In this document: positions 24,619-34,193 of the stretch, one piece after another
How positions within the stretch are numbered: the first letter of the stretch is position 1
Layout of the letters: the number at the start of each line of letters is the position of its first letter
Assembly (NCBI GenBank): GCA_964571765.1
Contig: CAZNDH010000004.1
Span: forward strand, 47,254 to 111,253
Reading direction: 5' to 3'
DNA length: 64,000 nt
Origin: ZC4RG35 sp964571765
Lineage (GTDB): Bacteria > Actinomycetota > Acidimicrobiia > Spongiisociales > ZC4RG35
The notes under the pieces: model-generated
The model's input: the letters and a program-made list of their open reading frames with translations, nothing else
The model's database searches: none
What the model was told of the DNA's origin: nothing
Program-made: the position numbers and the translations under genes

Positions 24619-26187
24619 TTGACCGACTCTCGCCGTGGTTTCTTGAAAGGTATCCGCAATCGAATCCGTCTCGCCTGGCTGGCGTGGGCGGCCCAGCAAT
24701 ACGCCCCATTCCTCGGGCTGGCCCTGGTGGCGGTGTTCCTCCTGGACTGGCTGACCTCCTTCGACCGACCCGTGGTTGTGGCCTCTATCCTCATCGCCGG
24801 ATTCGTCGCCGCCCTGGTCATCGGCGCCATCTCCCTCCGCATCAGCGACTGGGATGCCTCGCGGGCTGCCGAGAGAGGTCTCGGCGCCCGCGACGTTCTC
24901 ACCACGGCGCTCGAGTTCTCCGACCAGGACGATGAGCTCCATCACCTCATCCAACGGAAGGCTGATGAACTGGTGGCCAGGTCAAAGGTCGCCGAGGCCA
25001 TTCCGATCCACAGCCAGCCACGGCGTATGCGACAGCTCGCCCTGGCCGCGGCGCTGGCTGCTGCCGTCGGTCTACTCCCTCCCTTGGGCTCCACACCAGC
25101 ATTGTCGGCCGATCACCGCACGCAATTGGAGACCGAGGCCGAAAAGGTGGAGAAGATCGCCGAGGCAGTTGAGGAGTCGGGTGTCGAGGGCGCCGAGGAC
25201 CTCGCTGACCAGCTCCGTGACCTCGCCGAGGAGTTGCGACGTGTCGAGCGACTCGAAGATGCGTTGGCCGCCCTGGAGCGTGCCGATACCCGCCTGCAGG
25301 CACTGATCGATCCCCAGTTCCTCGCCCAGAAGGCCGCTGTTCAAGGCCTGGCCCAAGATCTGGCGCTCCGCCCCCTCACCCCGCAGGCATCACCCGATGC
25401 CGCCGCCCAGTTCGAGGATCTAGCCGAAGAGCTCGATCAGCTCAGCGACCCCGAGCGGGAGGCTCTCATCGACCGTCTCCGCGACCTGGCCGAATCCCAG
25501 GCCGCCGGCAACCCCACCCTCTCCGATCAGCTCTCTCGGGCAGCCAACGCCCTCGCCCAGGGTGACCTTGTCGGCGCCTCGCGCTCTCTGCAGGACGCGG
25601 CCGCCGGCCAGCGGTCCGGTCTCAGCCAGGCACGGGGCCAGCAGGCCATCGCGGAGACGCAACGGGCCCTCGATGGAGTCCGAGCCCGGCTCGGGGGTCA
25701 GGGCCAGGGTGAGGGTCAAGGGCAAGGTCAGGGCGAAGGGCAAGGTCAGGGCGAAGGTCAGGGACAGGGTCAGGGCGGTCAGGGCGGTCAAGGTGGTCAG
25801 GCTGGGGGTGGAGGGTCTGGGCAGATCTCCGGCGTCGCCCCCGGCCAGGGGGGCGCCTCGGGCCAGGGGGGCCAGGGCTCGGTTGGACCGGGCACCGGGC
25901 AACATCACGGTACCGGCGTCGACACCGCCTCCATCTTCGACCCGATCGACCCGGGCTCGATGTCCGACCTGGTGCAGGTGGGCATCGATGGTGGCACCGG
26001 CGAAGGGGACATCATCGGAAGGGGTGATGCCCCGACCCAGCGTGGCGAGTCGATAGTGCCCTACGCCCAGGTTCTCCCTCATTATCTCAACGAGGCCGCC
26101 GACGCACTGGGCCAACTTCGTCTCCCACCCTCGATGCGAGACATCGTCCGGAACTACTTCGACCAGTTGGCCAACGAGGCGCGATGA
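24619..26187 (+). CDS. DUF4175-like membrane protein with coiled coil and Gly-Gln repeat
   Basis: A 522-residue protein. I chose the TTG at 24619, after GGAAGGAG, because the upstream extension is Gly/Cys/Pro-rich and unlike a protein start. It has two N-terminal helices (about residues 24-68), a third at about 140-155, then a long charged coiled-coil region (ETEAEKVEKIAEAVEESGVE and onward), and a Gly-Gln/Gly-Glu repeat at about residues 357-395. The layout resembles the DUF4175 proteins that precede moxR in similar operons. It overlaps moxR by 4 nt. It may be a membrane scaffold for the MoxR/VWA module. Confidence 0.7.
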   Translation: MTDSRRGFLKGIRNRIRLAWLAWAAQQYAPFLGLALVAVFLLDWLTSFDRPVVVASILIAGFVAALVIGAISLRISDWDASRAAERGLGARDVLTTALEFSDQDDELHHLIQRKADELVARSKVAEAIPIHSQPRRMRQLALAAALAAAVGLLPPLGSTPALSADHRTQLETEAEKVEKIAEAVEESGVEGAEDLADQLRDLAEELRRVERLEDALAALERADTRLQALIDPQFLAQKAAVQGLAQDLALRPLTPQASPDAAAQFEDLAEELDQLSDPEREALIDRLRDLAESQAAGNPTLSDQLSRAANALAQGDLVGASRSLQDAAAGQRSGLSQARGQQAIAETQRALDGVRARLGGQGQGEGQGQGQGEGQGQGEGQGQGQGGQGGQGGQAGGGGSGQISGVAPGQGGASGQGGQGSVGPGTGQHHGTGVDTASIFDPIDPGSMSDLVQVGIDGGTGEGDIIGRGDAPTQRGESIVPYAQVLPHYLNEAADALGQLRLPPSMRDIVRNYFDQLANEAR

Positions 26188-27194
26188 GTCTCACCCCGGG
26201 TGACCTGGAGCGTTATGCCGAGACCGCCGCCGCATTGGAGTCTGCTGTTGGCCGACGGATCGCCGGTCAAGATGAGCTGATCCGCCAGACCCTGGTCGGG
26301 CTCCTCGCCGAAGGTCACGTCCTGCTCGAGGGTGTTCCCGGGCTGGGCAAGACCGAACTGGTCAAAGCGTTCTCCGCGGCCATCGGGGTCGGATTCTCCC
26401 GGGTTCAGTTCACCCCGGACCTGATGCCCGCCGACATCGTCGGCACCCAGGTCCTCGAAGAAGACGACCAGGGGCACCGCCGGTTCCGTTATCGCCCGGG
26501 CCCGGTATTCACCAACCTGCTGCTCGCCGACGAGATCAACCGGGCCACCCCCAAGACCCAGGCCGCCCTTCTCGAGGCGATGCAGGAGCGCCACGTCACC
26601 GTGGCCGGCGAGACGCGGGCCCTCCCCCGGCCCTTCTTGGTGCTGGCCACCCAGAATCCGATCGAGCTGGAAGGCACCTACCCTCTGCCCGAGGCACAGC
26701 TCGACAGGTTCATGTTCAAGGTGACGGTCAACCCGCCTACCGCCGAAGTTCTCGAGGAGATCCTGCGCCGGACCACAATCGGGGAGGCCCCCGAAGTGCC
26801 CAGGGTGGTCGACTCCGACACGATGACCTCGCTCATCGCCATCACCCCCCGGGTGCCAATGGCGTCCCACCTGCTCCGCTACGTCGCCACCATCGTCGAG
26901 GCCACCCACCCCGACGGGAACACCGCGGGACCTCCGGTCAAGCGGTACGTCCGCTGGGGTTCGTCACCCCGAGGCGCCCAGGCGATGGTGATGGCCGCCA
27001 AGGCAGCCGCCCTCATCGAAGGCCGGCCCCACGTGACCGCGGAGGACATCCGCTGGGCAGCGCCTGCCGCCCTGCGTCACCGCTTGGTCCTAGGGTTCGA
27101 GGCAACCGCCGACGGGGTGCGCAGTGACAACATCGTCGACCAGGTGCTCGAGGCGACCCCTGAGCCCAAGGCGGAGATCCGGGGAGCCCCGTGA
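26184..27194 (+). CDS. MoxR-family AAA+ ATPase
   Basis: A 336-residue AAA+ chaperone: Walker A LLEGVPGLGKTELVKAF, MPADIVGTQVLEE, Walker B NLLLADEINRATPKTQAALL, sensor 1 LVLATQNPIELEGTYPLPEA and the helix-rich lid ending in AAPAALRHRLVLG. MoxR ATPases cooperate with VWA-domain proteins to mature or remodel protein complexes. Here it lies between the DUF4175-like protein and a DUF58 gene, with 4-nt overlaps on both sides, so the proteins should be made together. Confidence 0.95.
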   Translation: MSLTPGDLERYAETAAALESAVGRRIAGQDELIRQTLVGLLAEGHVLLEGVPGLGKTELVKAFSAAIGVGFSRVQFTPDLMPADIVGTQVLEEDDQGHRRFRYRPGPVFTNLLLADEINRATPKTQAALLEAMQERHVTVAGETRALPRPFLVLATQNPIELEGTYPLPEAQLDRFMFKVTVNPPTAEVLEEILRRTTIGEAPEVPRVVDSDTMTSLIAITPRVPMASHLLRYVATIVEATHPDGNTAGPPVKRYVRWGSSPRGAQAMVMAAKAAALIEGRPHVTAEDIRWAAPAALRHRLVLGFEATADGVRSDNIVDQVLEATPEPKAEIRGAP

Positions 27195-28048
27195 CCCTGC
27201 TCAGCCCGGCCCTGATGGCTCGGCTGGAGAGCCTGCAGATCCACAACCGCCACCGGCTCGTCGGCCGCTTCGGAGGTGATCACGTCTCCAAGCGCTATGG
27301 CAATACGGTCGACTTCGCCGACTTCCGCGAGTACCACCCCGGAGACGACTTCCGACGCATCGACTACCACGTTCTGGCCCGGCTCGACCAGGTGCTGATC
27401 AAGCTCTACGAGGCCGACGACGAGGTAACCGTTCGCCTCCTCATCGACACATCGGCGTCGATGTCGGTTGGTGGGAAGTTGGAGCAGGCCAAGCGGCTGG
27501 CGGCCGCCCTCGGCTTCGTCGCCCTCACCGCCCATGACTCGGTGACCCTGCACACTTTTCCCGCCCATGGGCCTGCTCCTCGCTTCGCCGGGCGGGCCTC
27601 GGTGCCCGGCTTCCTCACCCACCTCGAGAGCCTGGAGCCAGAAGGCCCCACCCCATTCGCCGAAGCTGCCGCCCACCTCCTCGGCCAGTCCGCCCTCCCC
27701 GGTGTCACTGTGGTCCTCAGCGACCTTCTCACCCCGCAATGGCGCTCCCTGGTCCACCTCCGAGCGGCCGGGAGCGAGGTGATGGTGGTCCACATGGTGT
27801 GTGAGGACGACCTGGACCCCGAGTACTCAGGCGACCTGGAGCTGGTCGACCGTGAAGATGGTCAGAGACTCACCGTCAGCGTCACCGACGAGGTGGCTCG
27901 CTCGTACCGGGAGCGGATAGAGCGGTGGCGCCAGGAAGTGATCAGGGCTACCGGTGGGAGCGGCGGGCTCTACCTCCAGGTCGACGCCGAGGAAGACATC
28001 GAAGGCCTCCTGCTCCGCACCTGGCGCCGAGCCGGGGTGCTCCGATGA
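27191..28048 (+). CDS. DUF58 domain protein
   Basis: A 285-residue protein with the DUF58 signature: RFGGDHVSKRYGNTVDFADF, REYHPGDDFRRIDYHVLARL and the MIDAS-like RLLIDTSASMSVGGK (DxSxS), so it contains a VWA-like fold. No membrane helix is visible. It is the standard partner of MoxR in the MoxR/DUF58/VWA operons. It overlaps moxR by 4 nt and the giant VWA gene by 4 nt. Confidence 0.92.
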   Translation: MTLLSPALMARLESLQIHNRHRLVGRFGGDHVSKRYGNTVDFADFREYHPGDDFRRIDYHVLARLDQVLIKLYEADDEVTVRLLIDTSASMSVGGKLEQAKRLAAALGFVALTAHDSVTLHTFPAHGPAPRFAGRASVPGFLTHLESLEPEGPTPFAEAAAHLLGQSALPGVTVVLSDLLTPQWRSLVHLRAAGSEVMVVHMVCEDDLDPEYSGDLELVDREDGQRLTVSVTDEVARSYRERIERWRQEVIRATGGSGGLYLQVDAEEDIEGLLLRTWRRAGVLR

Positions 28049-31000
28049 CCCTCCTGCTCCCGGCGGGTCTGCTCGCCCTCGCCCTGGCCATACCGGTGCT
28101 CATCCTCCACATGCTCACCCCGCGTCGGCCCCCAACCCCGGTCAGCTCACTTCTCCACTGGGACGGGTTGAGGCACGCCATCACCGCGGCCCAGCCCTGG
28201 CAGAAGCTCCGGCTCAGCCTGCTCCTGGCCCTCCAGCTGTTGGCGGTGGCTCTCTTCGCCCTCGCCCTGGCCCGACCAGCCACCCTGGAAGAGGCGGTCC
28301 TCGCCGACCACACGGTGTTCATCATCGACGCCTCCAGCTCGATGAGCGCCATCGACGGCTCCCCCGATCGGCTGGCTTCGGCGGTGCGCCAGGCGGTCGA
28401 CATGCGAGCCGACCTCCCCGACAACGGCATGGCCAGCTTGGTGGTGGCCTCCTCCCGCCCCGCGGTGGTCGTCGAGCACAACGACGACCACGACGCCTTC
28501 GCCCGAGCCGCGGCGGGGATTCGCACCACCGGCTCAGCCGTCGACTACGAGGCGACCTTCGCCCTCGCTGAGTCCCTCGTCGTAGCCGACCGGCCCACCG
28601 GGTTCGTGCTCATCTCCGACGGCCAGCTCGACGAAGTGGAGCAGCGGCTGGCGCCCCTGGGCACCCGATATGTCCCCGTGGGTGCCACCGACACCAACCG
28701 GGCGATCACCGGGCTTTCGGTGACGGTAGGACCCGGGGGCCTGCAGGCCCGGGTCACCATCGAGTCCACTGGGGGACCCGACGCCACTCAGGTGCTCCGG
28801 CTCGACGTCGACGGGACCACGGTGCTCACCCAGGAGCTGGAGATCCCCAGGGGGGCGGTCGTCGAGCGGGTCTTCGAGCTCCCTCTGGGCACCAGGGTGG
28901 CTGCCTACCTCGACGGAATGGACCTCCTCGCCGCCGACAACCAGCGATTCGCCGGCGCCCCGGTTCTGGGGACTCTCAAGGCTCGGGTGCACGGTGAGTC
29001 CCGGTTCTTCGTCGATCAGCTTCTCTCCTCCATCCCCGGCGTCGATACCGAGGTCGCCCCGGGTGAGGAGGTCGACTTCGAGGTGTACGTCGGTGTGCCG
29101 GTCCCTGCCGAGCCTGCGGTGCCATTCATCGCCATCGACGTCCCCGGAGGCGTCCCCGGTGTGTTCCCTGTGGGAAGGGTGGACAACCCGGTGCCAACCC
29201 TGGTCTCCAACGATCCCATGCTCGATGACATCGACGTCTCTCGGATCGCCATCGCCAACGCCCAAGTCCTCCGGGTCGAGGGGGTGGCAGTGCTTCTCGG
29301 CGCCCCGGGCGCTCCGCTTCTCGTTTCCGGCGAGACGGACGGGGTCGCCTTCTACTACCTGGCTTTCACCCTGGAGCAGTCCAACTTCCCGGTGAACATC
29401 GCCTACCCCATCCTCGGTGCCCGCATGGTCGGTGCCCTGGCCACATCGCAGGGTGTGACTCCGTCACTCACCGTTGGCGACCCCATCCCGATGCGACCCG
29501 GCGACGTGGCAGTGATCGACCCCAGGGGCAACCGCACCCGGATTTCCCTCGACGACTCCCGCCCCATCACCGATCAGGCGGGCTTCTGGGTGCTGGAGAC
29601 CGCCGCAGGAGACCGGATCGATATCGCGGTCAACCCAGACACCTCCGAGTCCCACCTCGCCCCGGCTTCTGATCTCCCCGAGATCCGGTCGGCGCCGCCA
29701 GGGACCGATGACGAGGCAGCAATGGCCACGGTGGCCCGCTCCATCCTCCCCTGGGTGATCGCCGCCCTGCTCGCAGTACTTGCCGCCGAGCTCTACGTCA
29801 GCTACCGGGCCCGTGGGGTGTCCCGGCGCCAGTGGCGCTGGGGGATGGCAGCCAGGTCGGCCATAGTCCTCCTCCTCGTCCTGGCCATGGTCGATCCCCC
29901 GATCACCACCACCTCCGATGACGTGACCACTGTGTTCGTCGTCGACGTGTCAGCATCGATGGGCGATTCGGAACGGTCGGCCCGGGCCTGGGTCGAAGCA
30001 GCAATCGCAGAGGCCGGGGGTAACCAGTGGGCGGTGGTCGAGTTTGGAGCCGATGCCCGGGTGGGGACCCCGGTGGGCACGACCGGCTATCGGCCGGCCC
30101 GCGGCGTCGATCGAGAAGCCTCCAACATCGCTCGAGGGCTACGGCTCGGCGAGTCGCTACTCACCGGGGCCACCCGCCAGAGGATCGTGCTGATCTCCGA
30201 CGGCCGGGGCAACGCCGGCGACCTCCAGGCCGAGCTCGACCGCCTCAAGACACTGGGCATCGTGGTCGACGTTCACACCCTCGCCGGACAGACTCGCACC
30301 GACGCCGCGGTGGCCGCTATCGACGCTCCCAGCACGGTGAACGAGGGAGAGACCTTCACCGCAACCGTGGAGGTGCTCTCAACGATCACCGCCATCGCCG
30401 AGGTGGAGCTGTCCGACGACAGTGGGGTGATCGGGTCGCGCCAAGTACAGGTGGAACCGGGCTCCAACCAGGTCGGCTTCCGGGTCGTCGCCGGATCTTC
30501 CGGGCTCCAGTACCTCACCGGTCGGGTACGTATTGCCGGTGACGCCGTCGACGAGAACGATGTGACCCGGAGTGCGGTGGAGGTCAAGGGCCCGGCCAGC
30601 GTGATCGTGGTCGAAGGCCCCGAGGGAGCCGGACAGGTCCTCCAGGAGGTACTCGAAGCGACCGGGCTGGTGGTGGAGCGGGTCGGGGTGGGTGACATGC
30701 CCGGGCTCCAAGAGCTCTCGGTGCACCAAGCCGTGGTTCTGGTCGATGTGGCGGCCAGGGAGCTATCCGACGAGAAGGTGGCCACCCTGGGCAGCTACGT
30801 CCGCGACCTGGGCCGGGGCTTGGTGGTGGTGGGGGGCACCCATTCGTTCGGTCTTGGGGGTTATCGCGACACCGAGCTCGAAGCCCTGCTTCCCATCGAC
30901 AGCGAAGCCATCGACGCCCAGCGCGAAGCCCAGGTGGCCGAGGTCCTCCTCATAGACACCAGCGAGTCGATGGGTGCTTGTCACTGCTCGGAATCGGGAT

Positions 31001-32412
31001 CCGGCTCTGATTTCATCGAGGGTGGGGTCCTCAAGACAGACATCGCCAAGGCCGGAGCGGTTCGGGCCATCGAAGCCTTGAGCGCCTCCGACGAGGTAGG
31101 GGTATTGGCCTTCAGTGGCAACAGTCGGTGGTTGATCCCTCTCCAACTGCTGCCCGACCGGACGACCGTGGAGCAGGGTGTCGGCTCGATCCGCCCCTTC
31201 GGCGAGACCAGGATCGTTCCCGCCCTTCGCCAGGCCGCCGATGCGCTGCGCTCTTCCAGCAAGGAGCTCAAGCACATCATCCTGTTCACCGATGGGTTCA
31301 CATCGGAGCTCGATCTCGGGCCGGACTTCGGTGGAGGCGGCATCTTCGGCGACGATCTGGTCGCCGAGGTGGCCAAGCTGGCCGAGGAGGGGATCACCGT
31401 ATCGGTGGTGGGCACTGGCGAGGGTGCCATCCCCGCCTTGGAGCAAGTGGCCATAGCCGGTCGGGGACGGTTCTATCCCGGCCGCGACCTGAACGAGATC
31501 CCCGAGATCTTCGTAAAGGAGGCACGTCTCGCCTCCCGGGCGTTCATCAACGAGGGCGAGTTCTATCCTGCGGTCACCTCGACCTCGGCGGCGGTACGGG
31601 ACCTGGCCTCATCCCCTGCACTGCTCGGCTACGTGGCCGCCTCGGCAAAGCCCACTGCCGACCTCCAGTTGCAGGTCGGCGAGTTCGCCGACCCGCTGCT
31701 CGCCTCGTGGCGCATCGGCCTGGGCCAGGTCACCGCATGGACCAGTGACGGGGGCGACAAATGGGGAGCCCGTTGGGCGGAATGGGAAGGGTTCGCCGAA
31801 TTCTGGTCGGCAGTAGTGCGAGACACCTTCCCGTTGAGCGGTGCAGACGGCCAACGGGTAGAGGCCCGGATCAGCGACGAGGTGCTCACCATCACTCTCG
31901 AGGGCGCCGAAGCCTGGGATGCCGGCATCAATCCAGTGGCCCGCATCAGCCTCCCCGAGGGGACTTCGACCGAGGTGCGGCTAGACAGAGTCTCGGACTT
32001 CGAGTATTCCGCCGCTGTCCCCGCCCGTCAGGGAGGCATCTACGCCGTTGGGGTCGGGTTCGACCGGGGGGACGGGAACAGCGCCATCCTCTCTGCCCTG
32101 GCCTCACGCTCATTCGCCGCCGAGTACCTGCCGGGAGCACCCGATCCCGACCTGATGGCTTCGATGTCCGCCACCACCGGGGGCAGGGGCGAGATAGTCG
32201 CCGCCCAGGCGTTCGAGCCCGAGGGGCTCGAAGCAGGTGTCAGTGCCCGCTCGTTCCGGTGGTGGTTCCTGCTGGCGGCGGCGTTGTCATGGCCGGTCGA
32301 CGTCGCCCTTCGGCGACTGCGTATCTCCTGGAGAGAGCGCTCAGCCCGGCCAGCGAAATCACTATGGCGCCGATCCACACCCACCAAACCATCGGCCGCA
32401 GGAACACGCTGA
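28045..32412 (+). CDS. Giant membrane protein with three VWA domains (BatA-like plus two more)
   Basis: A 1455-residue protein. Residues 1-80 are BatA-like: a helix MTLLLPAGLLALALAIPVLI, a cytoplasmic loop, and a second helix. VWA1 follows with DASSS (about residue 94). Helices at about 570-590 and 600-617 lead to VWA2 with DVSAS (about 633). A linker with an Ig/CARDB-like and a GATase-like stretch (GLVVVGGTHSFGLGGYRDTE) precedes VWA3 with DTSES (about 970), whose MIDAS loop carries a Cys-bearing insertion (MGACHCSESGSGSD). A last helix (RWWFLLAAALSWPVDVAL) is followed by a basic tail. In related operons the BatA-like and second VWA proteins are normally separate genes. It should form the membrane face of the MoxR module. 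Its last 173 bp overlap the 3' end of ccmF on the other strand. Confidence 0.88.
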   Translation: MTLLLPAGLLALALAIPVLILHMLTPRRPPTPVSSLLHWDGLRHAITAAQPWQKLRLSLLLALQLLAVALFALALARPATLEEAVLADHTVFIIDASSSMSAIDGSPDRLASAVRQAVDMRADLPDNGMASLVVASSRPAVVVEHNDDHDAFARAAAGIRTTGSAVDYEATFALAESLVVADRPTGFVLISDGQLDEVEQRLAPLGTRYVPVGATDTNRAITGLSVTVGPGGLQARVTIESTGGPDATQVLRLDVDGTTVLTQELEIPRGAVVERVFELPLGTRVAAYLDGMDLLAADNQRFAGAPVLGTLKARVHGESRFFVDQLLSSIPGVDTEVAPGEEVDFEVYVGVPVPAEPAVPFIAIDVPGGVPGVFPVGRVDNPVPTLVSNDPMLDDIDVSRIAIANAQVLRVEGVAVLLGAPGAPLLVSGETDGVAFYYLAFTLEQSNFPVNIAYPILGARMVGALATSQGVTPSLTVGDPIPMRPGDVAVIDPRGNRTRISLDDSRPITDQAGFWVLETAAGDRIDIAVNPDTSESHLAPASDLPEIRSAPPGTDDEAAMATVARSILPWVIAALLAVLAAELYVSYRARGVSRRQWRWGMAARSAIVLLLVLAMVDPPITTTSDDVTTVFVVDVSASMGDSERSARAWVEAAIAEAGGNQWAVVEFGADARVGTPVGTTGYRPARGVDREASNIARGLRLGESLLTGATRQRIVLISDGRGNAGDLQAELDRLKTLGIVVDVHTLAGQTRTDAAVAAIDAPSTVNEGETFTATVEVLSTITAIAEVELSDDSGVIGSRQVQVEPGSNQVGFRVVAGSSGLQYLTGRVRIAGDAVDENDVTRSAVEVKGPASVIVVEGPEGAGQVLQEVLEATGLVVERVGVGDMPGLQELSVHQAVVLVDVAARELSDEKVATLGSYVRDLGRGLVVVGGTHSFGLGGYRDTELEALLPIDSEAIDAQREAQVAEVLLIDTSESMGACHCSESGSGSDFIEGGVLKTDIAKAGAVRAIEALSASDEVGVLAFSGNSRWLIPLQLLPDRTTVEQGVGSIRPFGETRIVPALRQAADALRSSSKELKHIILFTDGFTSELDLGPDFGGGGIFGDDLVAEVAKLAEEGITVSVVGTGEGAIPALEQVAIAGRGRFYPGRDLNEIPEIFVKEARLASRAFINEGEFYPAVTSTSAAVRDLASSPALLGYVAASAKPTADLQLQVGEFADPLLASWRIGLGQVTAWTSDGGDKWGARWAEWEGFAEFWSAVVRDTFPLSGADGQRVEARISDEVLTITLEGAEAWDAGINPVARISLPEGTSTEVRLDRVSDFEYSAAVPARQGGIYAVGVGFDRGDGNSAILSALASRSFAAEYLPGAPDPDLMASMSATTGGRGEIVAAQAFEPEGLEAGVSARSFRWWFLLAAALSWPVDVALRRLRISWRERSARPAKSLWRRSTPTKPSAAGTR

Positions 32413-34108
32413 CGTCGAAACCGGCGAGTTCGGGGGAGACCACCGAAACCGCGACCATCAGGTCGGAGACCGCGGTCGACCTGAGCGCCGGCTCCGCCAC
32501 CGGAAGCCTCTGATCCTCATAGGCGCGGATCTGGGGCCGCATCTCGGTGCTGGCATCGATGAGGAACAAGCCTTCCACGTAGATGTACCGATCGGCTTCA
32601 CCGGTGGTCACCGAGACCAACTCGACGGTGTGGGTGCCCACCTCGATGGTGTCTCCAATCGACATCGCCCCCACGTACTCGTCACCGAGGGAGCTGGCCC
32701 CGGCACCCACCAGGACCATCGCCAGTCCAAGGTGGGCCAATCGCCCCGGGCCCGGCCACCGGCGCCGGCGCACCCCTTGCACCGTCAGCGCGGCCAAAGC
32801 TCCCGCAGCCAGGATGGTCAAGGCCACCCCGCCAGGAGGGACCTGTGCTCCGAGGATCATCGCCAGAGCGCCCGCAGTCAGCGCTGTCCCGCCGTAGACC
32901 ACCACGTCGGCTGGTCGCAGCCGGGGACTGCTCCAGGTGGTCTCCAGGGCAAACCCCACGAGGACCGCGATCACCAGGGTCACAGGGAGCACGGTGGTGA
33001 CGAAGAACCTGGAATCGACCCCCACCGTGTCCCCGGTGAACACCTGGATGTAGGCCGGGTAGGCCGACCCAACCAGCACGAACACCAGTACCAGACCGGT
33101 CAACACCGCGCTGGCACCGAGCCAGCTGTCCCTTCCCGCCCCGAGCTCCTCCCACCGCCTCCCCGGCGTGGAGCGGAACGTGAGACCTACCACAATGAGG
33201 GCTGTCACCAGCGCCGCGATGAGGAGAGTCCTCCCCACCACCGGGTCCTCGGCGAAGGAGTGGATCGACCCGGTCACCCCTGACCGGGTGAGATAGACCC
33301 CGAGCACTGCAAGGGCGAAGGGGAACATGGCGAAGAAGGCCGTCCATCGGGCGAGACGCCCGTCCCTCTCCAGGATCCGGGAGGTGTGAAGGAACACGGT
33401 GGCGGCAAGCCAGGGCATCAGCGCGGTGTTCTCCACGGGGTCCCACGCCCAGTACCCCCCCCAACCCAACTCGACGTAGGCCCAGTTGGCCCCGGCCACC
33501 ATCCCCACGGTGAGCAGGGTCCAGGAGATCGCCAGCCAGTGCCGGGTGTCGGCCACCCAGCGGTTCCCCAGGCTCCGGGCCAACACCGCGCCCGTGGTGA
33601 ATGCGAATGGGACCACGAGCGTGGTCAGACCCAGGTAGAGGATGGGCGGGTGGTAGACCATCGCCGGGTGCTGGAGGATGGCGAGGAGGCCCTGGCCATC
33701 GACCGCCGGGACGTCGAGCACCCTGAAGGGGTTGGAGGAGAGTGCGGTGAGAAGGAGCAGCCCCAACCCGATGGTCGCCACCACCACATGCTCCACCCGG
33801 CGGCGTCCCTTCACACCCCGCAAGCCCACCCCCAGCGTCAGGGTGGCATAGAACAAGAGCGATCCTTCCATGCCGCCCCACAGGGCCGCCAACCGATAGG
33901 GCCAGGGGGTGGCCCGGCTTGTGGTCCGAGCGACGTACTCCAGGGAGAAGTCGTTGGTGAACAGGGAGTAGGTGAGCGCCGCGGTGCTCACCACTGCGAG
34001 GCCCAGGGCAAGGCGAAGGGGAGCACGAGGACGCCGGCTGATCAGGGTGAGGACACAGGCGCCCACCGACCCCCACAGGGCCATTGAACCTATCTGGGCA
34101 GGCTCCAC
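32240..34108 (-). CDS. ccmF: Cytochrome c maturation protein CcmF (haem lyase subunit)
   Basis: A 622-residue membrane protein with about fourteen helices. The tryptophan-rich haem-handling motif GWGGYWAWDPVENTALMPWL (about residue 215) is flanked by conserved His residues (LQHPAMVYHPP, HTSRIL), and the C-terminal RPMVWWVWIGAIVISLAGLS is a typical last helix. CcmF attaches haem to apocytochrome c in system I. No other ccm gene is in the window. The GTG start is 6 nt after TAGCCT on the minus strand, so it is probably leaderless. The last 173 bp overlap the VWA gene tail to tail, and the overlapped part encodes the conserved last helix. Confidence 0.93.
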   Translation of the reverse strand: MEPAQIGSMALWGSVGACVLTLISRRPRAPLRLALGLAVVSTAALTYSLFTNDFSLEYVARTTSRATPWPYRLAALWGGMEGSLLFYATLTLGVGLRGVKGRRRVEHVVVATIGLGLLLLTALSSNPFRVLDVPAVDGQGLLAILQHPAMVYHPPILYLGLTTLVVPFAFTTGAVLARSLGNRWVADTRHWLAISWTLLTVGMVAGANWAYVELGWGGYWAWDPVENTALMPWLAATVFLHTSRILERDGRLARWTAFFAMFPFALAVLGVYLTRSGVTGSIHSFAEDPVVGRTLLIAALVTALIVVGLTFRSTPGRRWEELGAGRDSWLGASAVLTGLVLVFVLVGSAYPAYIQVFTGDTVGVDSRFFVTTVLPVTLVIAVLVGFALETTWSSPRLRPADVVVYGGTALTAGALAMILGAQVPPGGVALTILAAGALAALTVQGVRRRRWPGPGRLAHLGLAMVLVGAGASSLGDEYVGAMSIGDTIEVGTHTVELVSVTTGEADRYIYVEGLFLIDASTEMRPQIRAYEDQRLPVAEPALRSTAVSDLMVAVSVVSPELAGFDVSVFLRPMVWWVWIGAIVISLAGLSALSRRYAVAEGRRRPAMTTPPPAGTTTGTSGH

Positions 34109-34120
34109 TCTCCGAGGCTA
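34109..34120 (-). promoter_or_regulatory. TAGCCT -10 element of ccmF
   Basis: TAGCCT occupies 34120-34115 on the minus strand, with 6 nt to the GTG at 34108. No ribosome site is present, which fits a leaderless transcript. Confidence 0.5.
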
Positions 34121-34193
34121 CCGAGCACGGCGACCTACTAGACGCCCCGAGGACCGGGGGATAGCATGACCCGGCCCCCACGGTCTCCAGCCT

